Below, piece after piece: positions 18,315 to 27,231 of a stretch of 64,000 nucleotides of DNA. The notes under the pieces are model-generated. The model did no database searches. It had not been told where the DNA came from and worked only from the letters and a program-made list of their open reading frames with translations. Source of the stretch: Brenneria roseae subsp. roseae (lineage in GTDB: Bacteria > Pseudomonadota > Gammaproteobacteria > Enterobacterales > Enterobacteriaceae); contig NZ_KZ819032.1 in assembly GCF_003115845.1 (NCBI RefSeq), positions 62,001 through 126,000 of the forward strand. The letters run 5' to 3'. Position numbers and translations under genes: made by a program. Position 1 is the stretch's first letter. The number at the start of each line of letters is the position of its first letter.

Positions 18315-19832
18315 ATGGCTGAATCACAATCGCAGGGTGCCGATCAGGCGCAGGATCTTAATAACGAACTGAAAGCGCGCCGTGAGAAGCTGGCGGCGCT
18401 GCGTGAAAACGGTATTGCGTTCCCGAATGACTTCCGCCGTGACAGCACGTCCGATCTGCTGCACGCCGCCTATGACGACAAAGAAAACGAAGAGCTGGAA
18501 GCGCTGAACATCGAAGTGACCGTCGCCGGCCGTATGATGACCCGCCGTATCATGGGGAAAGCGTCTTTCGTCACGTTGCAGGACGTCGGTGGTCGTATTC
18601 AACTGTATGTTTCCCGCGACGATCTGGCGGAAGGCGTCTATAACGAACAGTTCAAGAAATGGGATCTGGGCGATATCCTCGGCGCGCGTGGCAAGCTGTT
18701 TAAAACCAAAACGGGCGAACTGTCCGTTCACTGTACCGAACTGCGTTTGCTGACCAAAGCCCTGCGTCCGTTGCCGGACAAATTCCACGGCCTGGCCGAT
18801 CAGGAAACCCGTTACCGTCAGCGCTATCTGGACCTGATCGCCAACGAAGAATCCCGTCATACCTTCCGTATCCGTTCCAAAGTGATGGCCGCTATCCGTA
18901 GCTTCATGGTCGACAATGGATTTATGGAAGTGGAAACGCCGATGATGCAGGTGATCCCCGGCGGCGCGGCGGCGCGTCCGTTTGTGACCCACCATAATGC
19001 GCTGGACATTGATATGTACCTGCGTATCGCGCCGGAACTGTATCTGAAGCGTCTGGTGGTGGGCGGTTTCGAACGCGTATTTGAAATCAACCGCAACTTC
19101 CGTAACGAAGGGGTTTCCCCGCGTCATAACCCGGAATTCACCATGATGGAGCTTTATATGGCGTATGCCGATTATAAAGATCTGATCGTGTTGACGGAAA
19201 AACTGTTCCGTACGTTGACGCAGGACGTTCTGGGTTCCACGACGGTTGAATATGGCGATCAGACTTTCGATTTCGGCAAGCCATTTGAAAAGCTGACCAT
19301 GCGCGAAGCGATCTGCAAATATCGCCCGGAAACCAACGTTACCGATCTGGACGATCTGGCTAAAGCCACGGCGATTGCCGAGTCTTTGGGTATCAAGATC
19401 GAGAAAAGCTGGGGGCTGGGCCGCATCGTCACTGAAATCTTTGAAGAAACGGCGGAAAGCAATCTGATTCAGCCAACCTTCATTACCGAATACCCGGCTG
19501 AAGTGTCGCCGCTGGCGCGTCGTAATGATCTGAACCCGGAAATTACCGATCGTTTCGAGTTCTTCATCGGCGGACGTGAAATCGGCAACGGCTTCTCCGA
19601 GCTGAATGATGCGGAAGATCAGGCAGAACGTTTCGCCCAGCAGGTGAGCGCCAAAGATGCGGGTGATGACGAAGCGATGTTCTACGATGAAGACTACGTG
19701 ACGGCGCTGGAACACGGTTTGCCGCCAACCGCAGGTCTGGGTATCGGCATCGACCGTATGATTATGCTGTTTACCAATAGTCACACCATCCGCGACGTCA
19801 TTCTGTTCCCGGCGATGCGCCCGCAGAAATAA
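18315..19832 (+). CDS. lysS: Lysyl-tRNA synthetase, class II
   Basis: The 505-residue enzyme has the N-terminal OB-fold anticodon-binding domain (residues ~65-150, [21 protein letters not shown]) and the class II catalytic motifs 2 ([20 protein letters not shown]) and 3 ([13 protein letters not shown]). It charges tRNA-Lys in the cytoplasm. It follows prfB closely and probably shares its transcript, with AAGGAA before the ATG. Confidence 0.97.
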   Translation: MAESQSQGADQAQDLNNELKARREKLAALRENGIAFPNDFRRDSTSDLLHAAYDDKENEELEALNIEVTVAGRMMTRRIMGKASFVTLQDVGGRIQLYVSRDDLAEGVYNEQFKKWDLGDILGARGKLFKTKTGELSVHCTELRLLTKALRPLPDKFHGLADQETRYRQRYLDLIANEESRHTFRIRSKVMAAIRSFMVDNGFMEVETPMMQVIPGGAAARPFVTHHNALDIDMYLRIAPELYLKRLVVGGFERVFEINRNFRNEGVSPRHNPEFTMMELYMAYADYKDLIVLTEKLFRTLTQDVLGSTTVEYGDQTFDFGKPFEKLTMREAICKYRPETNVTDLDDLAKATAIAESLGIKIEKSWGLGRIVTEIFEETAESNLIQPTFITEYPAEVSPLARRNDLNPEITDRFEFFIGGREIGNGFSELNDAEDQAERFAQQVSAKDAGDDEAMFYDEDYVTALEHGLPPTAGLGIGIDRMIMLFTNSHTIRDVILFPAMRPQK

Positions 19833-19861
19833 TACTCCCCGCTGGCGGAGATGATGTCACC

Positions 19862-19885
19862 AAACGGCGCTTAACCGCGCCGTTT
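19862..19885 (+). terminator. Hairpin after lysS
   Basis: AAACGGCGC pairs with GCGCCGTTT around a six-base loop about 30 bases after the lysS stop. The following T-content is modest (GCGTTTG). Confidence 0.75.
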
Positions 19886-19987
19886 GCGTTTGATGATACA
19901 ACGCCTCTTTTCCCGCAACTGAAACCGCACTTGCCTCGTCAAACGTGTAACTGGTCAAAAGCTAAACAGCGTTGCCGGGTTTTTTGC

Positions 19988-20035
19988 TTGCCCGGCAACG
20001 GGATAGCGCTATAATGCCAAGCGCTATCCCGTTGC
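19988..20035 (+). promoter_or_regulatory. Promoter of tRNA-Gly inside a perfect 16-bp palindrome
   Basis: TTGCCC (19988-19993) and TATAAT (20010-20015) are 16 bases apart and are followed by a GC-rich discriminator, as expected for a stringently controlled tRNA promoter. The inverted repeat has arms 19995-20010 and 20020-20035, perfectly complementary over 16 bases with a nine-base loop that contains most of the -10 box. The right arm reaches two bases into the tRNA gene. Confidence 0.8.
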
Positions 20036-20107
20036 GAGTGTAGTTCAATGGTAGAACGAGAGCTTCCCAAGCTCTATACGAGGGTTCGATTCCCTTCACT
20101 CGCTCCA
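20034..20107 (+). tRNA. glyU: tRNA-Gly (anticodon CCC)
   Basis: The 74-base gene folds as a complete cloverleaf. The acceptor stem GCGAGTG/CACTCGC pairs fully, the D loop contains TTCAATGGTA, the anticodon loop CTTCCCAAG carries CCC, the T loop is GGTTCGATTCC, and CCA is encoded. Apart from acceptor-stem changes it matches E. coli glyU. It reads GGG codons. No integrase gene or duplicated 3' end is visible nearby. Confidence 0.97.
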
Positions 20108-20206
20108 AACACACCTCTCTCAACGTCCACCCAAGCCCGTTCAATCCAGCCTTCATTTTTTGGTCTAAAATAAACTTACCATTATTTACATTAGTGTTGT
20201 AATACC

Positions 20207-22642
20207 ATGAACGGTGACTTAATAAAAAGGCCGCTTTGGCTAAAAGTTTGCAGTTTTTTCCTGGGGGGCATCCTTATTCTGGCTGCTCTCTTTTTTGTGA
20301 TTGCGGGTGGAAAACTGGTTAGTCTGGGAGGTGATTGGTATTTCCTGATATCCGGTATTCTGATGCTGATCAGTGGGTATCTACTGATTCGTACTCGTTC
20401 TTCAGGTGCTTTGCTATATCTGCTCACTACCGCAGGAACGGTGATTTGGGCGTTATGGGATGCCGGGCTGAATTTCTGGCCATTGATTTCCCGCCTGATG
20501 TTTCCTGGCGGGCTGGCGATCATCGCTTTCTTCCTGCTGCCTTCGCTGCGCCGTTATGAGACAAAATCGCCGCTAAGCACCGGTTTCTATTCACTGGGTG
20601 CTCTGTCTGTTCTGGCGTTTGTTGTCGCGTTTGCCGGCATGTTCGTACCACATGAGCCCGTGCCGTTTGCGGGTCAGGAAAAACCGCTGATTCCGGTGGC
20701 AGAAGAGATGCAGCAAAAAAACTGGGATAACTACGGTAATACCCCAGGTGGCAGCCGCTTTGTTGCTCTTGACCAAATCAACCGCAATAACGTGACTGAA
20801 CTGAAACCGATATGGACATTCCGTACCGGAGATACGCCGCTCAGCCCGACCGGTAATGGGGCGGAAGATCAGCAAACGCCATTGCAGATTGGGGATCGGG
20901 TCTTTCTGTGTACTCCGCACAATAATGTCATTGCGGTAGACGCTGACTCAGGCGAACAACGCTGGAAAGCAGAGATTAATGCCCAATCCTCGGTATGGAT
21001 GCGCTGCCGTGGTCTGGCTTATTTTGATGCCACTCAGCCCGTTAAACAGCCTTCGGTTCCGGGCAGCAATGCACCCGCGACGGTAGCCGTTGCCAGCGAT
21101 GCGGCCTGCCAACGCCGCATTCTGATGAATACGATTGATGGACGTCTGATTGCGCTGGACGCCGACGACGGTCAGTTTTGTCAAGATTTTGGTAATAAGG
21201 GCGTTGTGAATCTGCTGGATGGAATGGGGGACGCGCCGGATCCCCATTATGTGGTGACGTCTGCGCCGACGCTGGCTGGCACTACGGTGGTGGTAGGTGG
21301 ACGGGTAGCGGATAACGTCAGTACGGATATGCCTGGTGGGGTCATTCGTGGTTATGACGTGATCACGGGCGCGCTGCGCTGGGCTTTCGATCCCGGCAAC
21401 CCTAATCCGAATGCCGTTCTGCAACCTGGCGAACACTACACGCGGAGCACGCCTAACTCCTGGGCGTCCATGTCTTATGATCCGGACGCCAACACGGTCT
21501 TTCTGCCGATGGGCAGTTCTTCAGTCGATATCTGGGGAGCTAACCGTACCGAGTTGGATCACAAGTATGGCGCTTCTGTCCTGGCGCTGGATGCCACTAC
21601 CGGTGAAGAAAAATGGGTCTATCAGACCGTCCACAATGATTTGTGGGACTTCGATGTGCCCATGCAGCCCAGTCTGATTAATTTTCCGGCCGCCGATGGC
21701 AGTGAAAAGCCCGCAGTCGTCTTTGGCACCAAGGCCGGACAGATCTATGTACTGGATCGTCGTACGGGTCAGCCACTGACACAGGTGGACAACGTACCGG
21801 TGAAGCGCGGCGATATCCCTAATGAACAGTACACCGATACTCAGCCCCGTTCAGTCGGCATGCCGCAGATTGGCGCTCAGACGTTGAAAGAGTCAGATAT
21901 GTGGGGAGCAACATCGTTTGACCAGCTTATCTGCCGCATCAGTTTCAAATCAATGCGTTATGACGGTCTCTACACCGTACCCGGCACCGATGTTTCCCTG
22001 AGTTTTCCGGGATCGCTGGGAGGCATGAACTGGGGCGGTTTATCTGAAGATCCGAATAATCATTATATTTTTGTCAACGATATGCGTCTTGGCCTGTGGC
22101 AGCAGCTCGTGAAAGCGGATCCGAATCCGTCGGCGGGTCAGAACAGCGGCGGGGAAGCGGTGAATACCGGAATGGGGGCGGTGCCGATGAAAGGCGCGCC
22201 TTATTCCGTGAATAAGAACCGTTTTATGTCTCCACTGAGTATTCCCTGCCAGACACCGCCTTTTGGTACGCTCTCGGCAATCGATATGAAGACGCAGAAA
22301 ATCGTCTGGCAGGTGCCGGTTGGAACGGTTCAGGACACCGGCCCCTTTGGTATCAAAATGGGTATGAAAATGCCTGTCGGCATGCCAACGCTGGGAGGAA
22401 CCCTGACGACACAGGGCGGACTGGTGTTTATTGCCGGGACACAGGATTACTACCTGAGGGCCTTTGACAGTTCGACCGGTAAAGAAGTGTGGAAAGCCCG
22501 TCTGCCAGTCGGTAGCCAGGGTGGCCCGATCAGTTATATATCACCGAAAACAGGTAAGCAGTATATTCTGATCTCTGCCGGCGGTGCGCGTCAGTCACCC
22601 GATCGTGGTGATTACGTGATCGCTTACGGTCTGGATAAATAG
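20207..22642 (+). CDS. Membrane-bound PQQ-dependent dehydrogenase, glucose/quinate/shikimate family
   Basis: The 811-residue protein has about five N-terminal transmembrane segments (to ~residue 145) and a periplasmic eight-bladed quinoprotein propeller. Conserved parts include NYGNTPGGSRFVALDQIN, the catalytic-site segment HNDLWDFDVPMQPSL, LDRRTGQPLT and GGPISY. It oxidises a sugar or cyclic polyol in the periplasm and passes electrons to ubiquinone. Features such as GGMNWGGLSEDP and ISAGGARQSPDRGDYVIAYGL remind me more of QuiA-type quinate/shikimate dehydrogenases than of E. coli Gcd, but I cannot settle this by eye. No pqq genes are in the window. Confidence 0.88.
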   Translation: MNGDLIKRPLWLKVCSFFLGGILILAALFFVIAGGKLVSLGGDWYFLISGILMLISGYLLIRTRSSGALLYLLTTAGTVIWALWDAGLNFWPLISRLMFPGGLAIIAFFLLPSLRRYETKSPLSTGFYSLGALSVLAFVVAFAGMFVPHEPVPFAGQEKPLIPVAEEMQQKNWDNYGNTPGGSRFVALDQINRNNVTELKPIWTFRTGDTPLSPTGNGAEDQQTPLQIGDRVFLCTPHNNVIAVDADSGEQRWKAEINAQSSVWMRCRGLAYFDATQPVKQPSVPGSNAPATVAVASDAACQRRILMNTIDGRLIALDADDGQFCQDFGNKGVVNLLDGMGDAPDPHYVVTSAPTLAGTTVVVGGRVADNVSTDMPGGVIRGYDVITGALRWAFDPGNPNPNAVLQPGEHYTRSTPNSWASMSYDPDANTVFLPMGSSSVDIWGANRTELDHKYGASVLALDATTGEEKWVYQTVHNDLWDFDVPMQPSLINFPAADGSEKPAVVFGTKAGQIYVLDRRTGQPLTQVDNVPVKRGDIPNEQYTDTQPRSVGMPQIGAQTLKESDMWGATSFDQLICRISFKSMRYDGLYTVPGTDVSLSFPGSLGGMNWGGLSEDPNNHYIFVNDMRLGLWQQLVKADPNPSAGQNSGGEAVNTGMGAVPMKGAPYSVNKNRFMSPLSIPCQTPPFGTLSAIDMKTQKIVWQVPVGTVQDTGPFGIKMGMKMPVGMPTLGGTLTTQGGLVFIAGTQDYYLRAFDSSTGKEVWKARLPVGSQGGPISYISPKTGKQYILISAGGARQSPDRGDYVIAYGLDK

Positions 22643-22647
22643 CTGAC

Positions 22648-22679
22648 AACATTCCCCGGTGTTCTCCGGGGAATGTTTT
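22648..22679 (+). terminator. Terminator after the PQQ dehydrogenase
   Basis: ACATTCCCCGG pairs perfectly with CCGGGGAATGT and is followed by TTTATT. Confidence 0.92.
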
Positions 22680-22752
22680 ATTCCGTAACCGTTCTTCTAT
22701 CTGAAAACGCACGAGCAGACTGTGTCGAGATGTCCAGTATCTTGATACTGGC

Positions 22753-23640
22753 TTACGCCAGGTAACGCTTGAACCAGTTGATGGTACGATCCCATGCCAG
22801 ATCGGCGGCGGCTTTATCGTAGCGCGGTGTCGAATCATTATGGAAACCGTGGTTCACGCCGGGATAGATGTAAGCTTCATAGGTTTTATCCGCGGCCTTG
22901 AGCGCCGCCTCATAAGCTGGCCAGCCTTCGTTGATACGGGTATCCAATTCGGCATAGTGGATCAGCAGCGGGGCTTTGATCGCGGGAACATCGGCCGCGT
23001 CGGCCTGACGTCCATAGAACGGCACGGCCGCGCCCAGTTCGGGGAATGCGACGGCCGCAGCATTTGCGACGCCGCCGCCATAACAAAAACCAGTAATGCC
23101 GACTTTGCCCGTGGTGGCGGGGTGGTGCATCAGGAAATCGATAGCGGCAAAAAAGTCATTCATCAGTTTGGTCGGATCGACCTGCTGCTGGAGTTCACGG
23201 CCTTTATCGTCATTGCCGGGATAGCCGCCGACTGAGCTTAGCCCATCCGGCGCCAGTGCGATGAAACCCGCTTTGGCAACCCGCCGCGCCACGTCTTCTA
23301 TATAGGGATTCAGCCCCCGATTCTCATGAACCACAACCACCGCGGGCAATTTGCCGGTGGCCTCCGCCGGGCGCACGAAATATCCCCGCACTTCACCGTG
23401 TCCATTGGGCGATGGGTACTGAATGTATTCAGGAAGGATAGAAGGATCGGTGAATTCAACTTGCTGTGCCAGCGCGTAATTCGGGCTCATCAGACTTAAC
23501 AGCGTCATGCCTGTCATTCCGCCAACGGCAAGCTTTGTCGCCATGGAAATAAATTCGCGTTTGGTGATTTTCCCGTGGGCGTAGTAATCGTAAAGCTCGA
23601 GCAACTCCGGCGAAAAGTCTTTAGCAGTCATTCGTGTCAT
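22753..23640 (-). CDS. yghX: Dienelactone hydrolase family protein YghX
   Basis: The 295-residue protein matches E. coli YghX nearly throughout, including [25 protein letters not shown], the nucleophile Cys in [10 protein letters not shown], the Asp of LDTRIN and the His of VNHGFHND. The N terminus carries a TAT-like or hydrophobic segment ([17 protein letters not shown]) preceded by KREFISMA, suggesting export. ATG at 23640 has AAGGGG seven bases upstream. In laboratory E. coli yghX is often frameshifted; here it is intact. Its substrate is unknown. Confidence 0.9.
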   Translation of the reverse strand: MTRMTAKDFSPELLELYDYYAHGKITKREFISMATKLAVGGMTGMTLLSLMSPNYALAQQVEFTDPSILPEYIQYPSPNGHGEVRGYFVRPAEATGKLPAVVVVHENRGLNPYIEDVARRVAKAGFIALAPDGLSSVGGYPGNDDKGRELQQQVDPTKLMNDFFAAIDFLMHHPATTGKVGITGFCYGGGVANAAAVAFPELGAAVPFYGRQADAADVPAIKAPLLIHYAELDTRINEGWPAYEAALKAADKTYEAYIYPGVNHGFHNDSTPRYDKAAADLAWDRTINWFKRYLA

Positions 23641-24017
23641 ACCCGGTCCCCTTATACTCTGGTTAATATGAAGTTAATGGTAAGTAACTAACAGATGACT
23701 GCTAAAAAGATAGCATGGGTTAACTGTATCAGCCAGAGAGTACTAACCGTATTGTCCCTGCATCAGCCGGTTTGGCATAGCATTTGGGGACGGATCGGCG
23801 TGATTGCTTTTACCTCCGGGTTCCAGAGAGCGAAACGATCTCTTTTGCTGTGAAACTGCTGCGATGATATTTATCGTCTAAGGTTTTAATGGAGCAACCG
23901 TTTTCTCAACGGCGTATAGGCGTATGATTGGAAACGGATACCGAGAAAACGAACACTCCGCCTGGAAGGTAAAAGCGATTGTTTATCGTATAACCATTAT
24001 GTTAAGGGCATTACCGC
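23641..24017. other. Divergent yghX/cbpA intergenic region
   Basis: No gene is supported. It must contain the promoters for yghX and cbpA. AT-rich stretches occur at 23660-23720 and 23980-24010. I see no recognisable operator or strong hairpin. Confidence 0.5.
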
Positions 24018-24974
24018 ATGGAATTCAAAGATTACTATGCCGCGTTGGAAGTCGATCCTTCCGCCGATCTGAAAACGATCAAAACGGCTTACCGCAGACT
24101 GGCGCGTAAATATCACCCCGATGTCAGTAAAGAACAGGATGCGGAAAACAAATTCAAGGACGTTGCCGAAGCTTATGAGGTGTTGAAAGACAGTGAGCGA
24201 CGTGCCGAATATGACGAATTGAGGCAGCATCGCAACGATCCCCGCTTCTCCGAACCACCGCCGGGTTATGACGGCGGCGGGACACACTGGCACAGTACGG
24301 CCGGTGGTTCGCACGATTTTTCTGATTTTTTCGAGTCTATTTTTGGTCATCAGGCATCGCAGGGTCAGCGTACCGCCTCCGCACGGGCCGCTTATGCTAC
24401 CCGCGGTCAGGATCTTGAGATGGAAGTCCCGCTGTTTCTGGAAGAAACGCTGACGGGGCAAAGCCGGTCGATTTCCTACTCATTACCGGTTTTCGATGAG
24501 CTGGGACGTCAGACCAGGGAAGTGACTAAAACACTGAATGTAAAAATCCCGGCAGGTGTGGGAGACGGCGAGCGCATCCGTCTGAAAGGTCAGGGAAGCG
24601 CTGGTTTGGGCGGCGGGCCGAACGGCGATCTGTTCCTGACTATTCGTATTGCTCCGCACCCGCTGTTTGATATTGATGGTCATAATCTGACTATCGTCGT
24701 GCCGCTGGCGCCCTGGGAAGCGGCATTGGGCGCCAGTATCGAAGTGCCTACATTGACCGGCAGAATAGCCCTGACGATCCCGCCCGGCAGTCAAAGCGGC
24801 AAGCGATTGCGGATAAAAGGAAAAGGGCTGGAAAGTAAAAAGGGGACTGGTGATCTGTATGCCATTCTGAAAGTGGTGATGCCACCGAAGATGGATGAAA
24901 AAGCCGCTGCACTGTGGAAACAGTTGGCCGAACAGGCGGCATTTAATCCTCGTCGCGAATGGGAGTCAAAATAA
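24018..24974 (+). CDS. cbpA: Curved DNA-binding protein CbpA (DnaJ-like co-chaperone)
   Basis: The N-terminal J domain (residues 5-70) has the HPD tripeptide in [13 protein letters not shown]-rich linker with DFFESIFG follows, then two beta-rich C-terminal domains ([41 protein letters not shown]). It lacks the DnaJ zinc finger, which identifies CbpA. The protein stimulates DnaK and binds curved DNA in the nucleoid of stationary cells. The stop overlaps the cbpM start (TAATG). Confidence 0.95.
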   Translation: MEFKDYYAALEVDPSADLKTIKTAYRRLARKYHPDVSKEQDAENKFKDVAEAYEVLKDSERRAEYDELRQHRNDPRFSEPPPGYDGGGTHWHSTAGGSHDFSDFFESIFGHQASQGQRTASARAAYATRGQDLEMEVPLFLEETLTGQSRSISYSLPVFDELGRQTREVTKTLNVKIPAGVGDGERIRLKGQGSAGLGGGPNGDLFLTIRIAPHPLFDIDGHNLTIVVPLAPWEAALGASIEVPTLTGRIALTIPPGSQSGKRLRIKGKGLESKKGTGDLYAILKVVMPPKMDEKAAALWKQLAEQAAFNPRREWESK

Positions 24975-25276
24975 TGGCGGAAGAAATGACGTTTACTGTG
25001 GTGGAGCTGTGCCGCTCCGTGGATATCACTCAGGAGGAATTGATCGAAGTCGTAGGACTGGGCGTGATTGTTCCACTTGAGCCGGATGAATCGCACTGGA
25101 TCTTCGATGATCGGGCGTTAAGCTGTCTTCGGCGGGCGCAGCGATTACAGATAGAACTGGATTTGGACTGGCCAGGCGTTGCCATGACGCTGACGCTACT
25201 GGATCAAATAGATGAACTGAAGAGAGAAAACGAGCAGTTACGCCGGCAGCTTGAACGCTTCATGATGGTGTCCTGA
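24974..25276 (+). CDS. cbpM: CbpA modulator CbpM
   Basis: The 100-residue protein resembles CbpM: FTVVELCRSVDITQEELIEVVGLGVIVP, WIFDDRAL and LDLDWPGVAMTLTLLDQIDEL are typical. It has a MerR-like winged helix followed by a C-terminal coiled helix. It binds the J domain of CbpA and inhibits both its co-chaperone and DNA-binding activities. The start overlaps the cbpA stop by one base. Confidence 0.94.
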   Translation: MAEEMTFTVVELCRSVDITQEELIEVVGLGVIVPLEPDESHWIFDDRALSCLRRAQRLQIELDLDWPGVAMTLTLLDQIDELKRENEQLRRQLERFMMVS

Positions 25277-25412
25277 TGTTTGTTCCCTGCGGGCTGAAGT
25301 CTTGTTTCTTCAGCCCCAGATTGTTCATCAGATAAATGAATCTTGAGGAAAAATCTCTGTTACTGTTTGAATCAGAAGTATGTCGCTTAATCTGAAAATT
25401 AAAGGGGTAACT

Positions 25413-25841
25413 ATGTCAGTTTCTGCAAGAAATCAATTAACAGGTGTTGTTGCCAGCATTATCGAAGGCGCGGTGAATAACGAAGTCGTCCTGAAACTGG
25501 ACGGTGGAGAACAGCTGACAACGGTGATTACCAAGGCAAGCAGTCATTCTCTGGGGTTGGCGCCGGGTAAAACGGCGATTGCCTTAATCAAGGCTCCCTG
25601 GGTTATTTTGGCATCGTCAGACTGTGGGTTGAATTTTTCAGCGCGTAATCAGTTTGTGGGTACGGTGAAAAAAGTCGTCAAAGGCGCAGTAAATTCTACC
25701 GTACATATTGAGACCCGCAGCGGGTTATCACTAACCTCTAGCGTCACTAATGAAAGTATTGATGAAATGGCGATTGTTGATGGGCGCGAAGTGATTGCAT
25801 TGATTAAAGCATCCAGCGTGATTCTGGCGACCCAAAAATAA
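25413..25841 (+). CDS. Two-domain molybdenum-pterin-binding (Mop/TOBE) protein
   Basis: The 142-residue protein consists of two tandem Mop domains, each starting SARNQL/F (residues ~4 and ~73) and ending with ALIKAPWVILAS or ALIKASSVILAT. This is the DiMop arrangement of molybdate-binding proteins such as ModG, believed to buffer molybdate in the cytoplasm. ATG at 25413 has AAAGGGG five bases upstream; an earlier ATG at 25380 lacks a site. No mod or moa genes are adjacent, so its regulation by molybdate is an inference. Confidence 0.88.
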   Translation: MSVSARNQLTGVVASIIEGAVNNEVVLKLDGGEQLTTVITKASSHSLGLAPGKTAIALIKAPWVILASSDCGLNFSARNQFVGTVKKVVKGAVNSTVHIETRSGLSLTSSVTNESIDEMAIVDGREVIALIKASSVILATQK

Positions 25842-25960
25842 CCTCGGCGGGTATTTTTATCACGATGGCGAATTCTGTTGTTCCCTGATTTTATTATCGG
25901 GGAACTTATTTAATCAATATATCTGGTAATTTTATTCGCCGGGATATTGGCATCATTTCG

Positions 25961-26191
25961 TTATTCTTTAGCATAGGTATCCTGATTTTTTTCAAGAATG
26001 GAAATGGCCGTCATCATTCCTTCTTTGTCATCGCTTTTTTTCATTTCACCTAATTGCACATACATGAAATCAAGTAGCGTTCGGGTATTTATCGGTCGGC
26101 CTTGTTCGCAAACCTGCACGACAGCAAGGCCGATAATGGACTCGACACGCGATCGTTGTGCCGGGTACCAGGTTAAATTATGGATATTCAT
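25961..26191 (-). CDS. Small YmgB/AriR/YcgZ-like protein
   Basis: The 76-residue protein has the helical pattern of the YmgB/AriR/YcgZ family: a hydrophobic stretch ESIIGLAVVQVCEQG, a polar turn RPINTRTLLDFMYVQL, and a second helix KEGMMTAISILEKN. Family members act as connectors in two-component signalling and biofilm control in E. coli. Identity is low, so the assignment is tentative. The ribosome binding site GGAG lies seven bases before the ATG. ATGATA-GT-TATCAT (26301-26314) upstream is a small palindrome that might be an operator. Confidence 0.5.
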   Translation of the reverse strand: MNIHNLTWYPAQRSRVESIIGLAVVQVCEQGRPINTRTLLDFMYVQLGEMKKSDDKEGMMTAISILEKNQDTYAKE

Positions 26192-26420
26192 TGATTTTCT
26201 CCGGCATTGTTTGGTGAAACATTATAACATCTTTTAGGCATGATAATGGAAAATGATGCCGGTGATTGACGAAGATGAAAATGTTACAAGAAAAAATAAA
26301 ATGATAGTTATCATCATAATGAGAGCGAAAGTTCTCTTTTTTATATCGATAACATGGGGGGATTTTTCAGGAGGTTCTGTCCGTCTTATGCGGTCGCCAG
26401 AATTTCTTTAAAAGAAAGGC
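26192..26420. other. Upstream part of the divergent region before the csp gene
   Basis: No gene is seen. The stretch is AT-rich and contains the palindrome ATGATA-GT-TATCAT at 26301-26314 and a weak hairpin around GAGAGCGAAAGTTCTC (26321-26336). The csp promoter and leader follow at 26421. Confidence 0.5.
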
Positions 26421-26639
26421 TTGCTATAAAAAACCATTCATGCGTTAATAACGTCATCGGCCTGTAATACAGACCTATTTATGAAAGACATTGTAATTAA
26501 GCGGTTCCTAGTTCAAGCGATGCACCCAATCTCTTATCCGACGAATTTCCTTCTTATAAGTGCCCATAAGTAATCACTGTAACAGTCCCCGTTCCGCCCT
26601 ATAGTGGCTATCTAAATAAATATATAAAGGAAATTCTCT
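26421..26639 (+). promoter_or_regulatory. Cold-shock promoter and long leader with cold box
   Basis: TTGCTA (26421-26426) and TTAATA (26445-26450) form a promoter with an 18-base spacer. Just after the expected start, TGTAATACAGACC (26463-26475) matches the E. coli cold box TGACGTACAGACC at 10 of 13 positions. This leaves a leader of about 180 bases before the ATG, the hallmark of cspA-type thermosensing transcripts. The ribosome binding site is AAGGAA before the start. Confidence 0.7.
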
Positions 26640-26858
26640 ATGTCTAATAAAATGACTGGATTGGTAAAATGGTTTGACGCTGGTAAAGGTTTTGGTTTCA
26701 TCACCCCGACTGACGGCAGCAAAGATGTATTCGTTCACTTCTCTGCCATTCAAGGCCAGGGTAACGATTACAAAAGTCTGGACGAAGGCCAGAAGGTAGA
26801 ATTCAGTGTTGAAAGCGGCCAGAAAGGCCCATCAGCGGTGAATGTTTCCGTAATCTAA
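26640..26858 (+). CDS. Cold-shock protein, CspA family
   Basis: The 72-residue protein is a single cold-shock domain with both RNA-binding motifs: RNP1 KGFGFITP and RNP2 VFVHFSAI. The N terminus [12 protein letters not shown] resembles the E. coli CspA/CspB/CspG group rather than CspE. It binds single-stranded RNA as a chaperone and antiterminator. The upstream leader with a cold box suggests cold induction. It has its own terminator. Confidence 0.95.
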   Translation: MSNKMTGLVKWFDAGKGFGFITPTDGSKDVFVHFSAIQGQGNDYKSLDEGQKVEFSVESGQKGPSAVNVSVI

Positions 26859-26934
26859 TGGTCTTTTGCTGATGACCGTTGCACCGGCATCTTGCCTTTG
26901 CCAACGATCATCAAAAAAAACAACTGATTATGTA

Positions 26935-26965
26935 TTAAGCCCCTCAGAGATTCTGAGGGGCTTAA
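26935..26965 (+). terminator. Strong terminator after the csp gene
   Basis: A perfect 14-base inverted repeat (26935-26948 and 26952-26965, TTAAGCCCCTCAGA and its complement) with a three-base loop is followed by TTATT. The remaining intergenic DNA to 27231 shows no gene. Confidence 0.95.
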
Positions 26966-27231
26966 TTATTTGCATTTTTATCACTCCTTTCCTCCATGAA
27001 TTCGAGTATGATGTAAGCCACCTTAGGCCTTCAGGTAGGTTGGTTCGAGTACTTCCCATGTCCCCTTCATAAAAAATATTAGCGTTTTCGTCCTGATGTT
27101 AACCCCATGATTGTGGCGGTTAGAGTAAATTTCATACACCGCAGAAACTATAACGATTAAAAAGTGTCTCAGTATAAATGTAGCGCGGCGAGAGCGATTC
27201 TTTATGCGATACCTACGTTGACCACTTAAAA

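Noticed and set aside
18324..19784. A 486-codon open frame on the minus strand opposite lysS
   Set aside because: It mirrors lysS codon by codon, has no family resemblance and no ribosome binding site; it is a shadow of a GC-skewed, highly biased gene.
20034..20206. tRNA-Gly as a possible attachment site of an integrated element
   Set aside because: No integrase, no phage genes and no repeated 3' tRNA segment are visible in the window; the genes that follow look like ordinary chromosomal genes.
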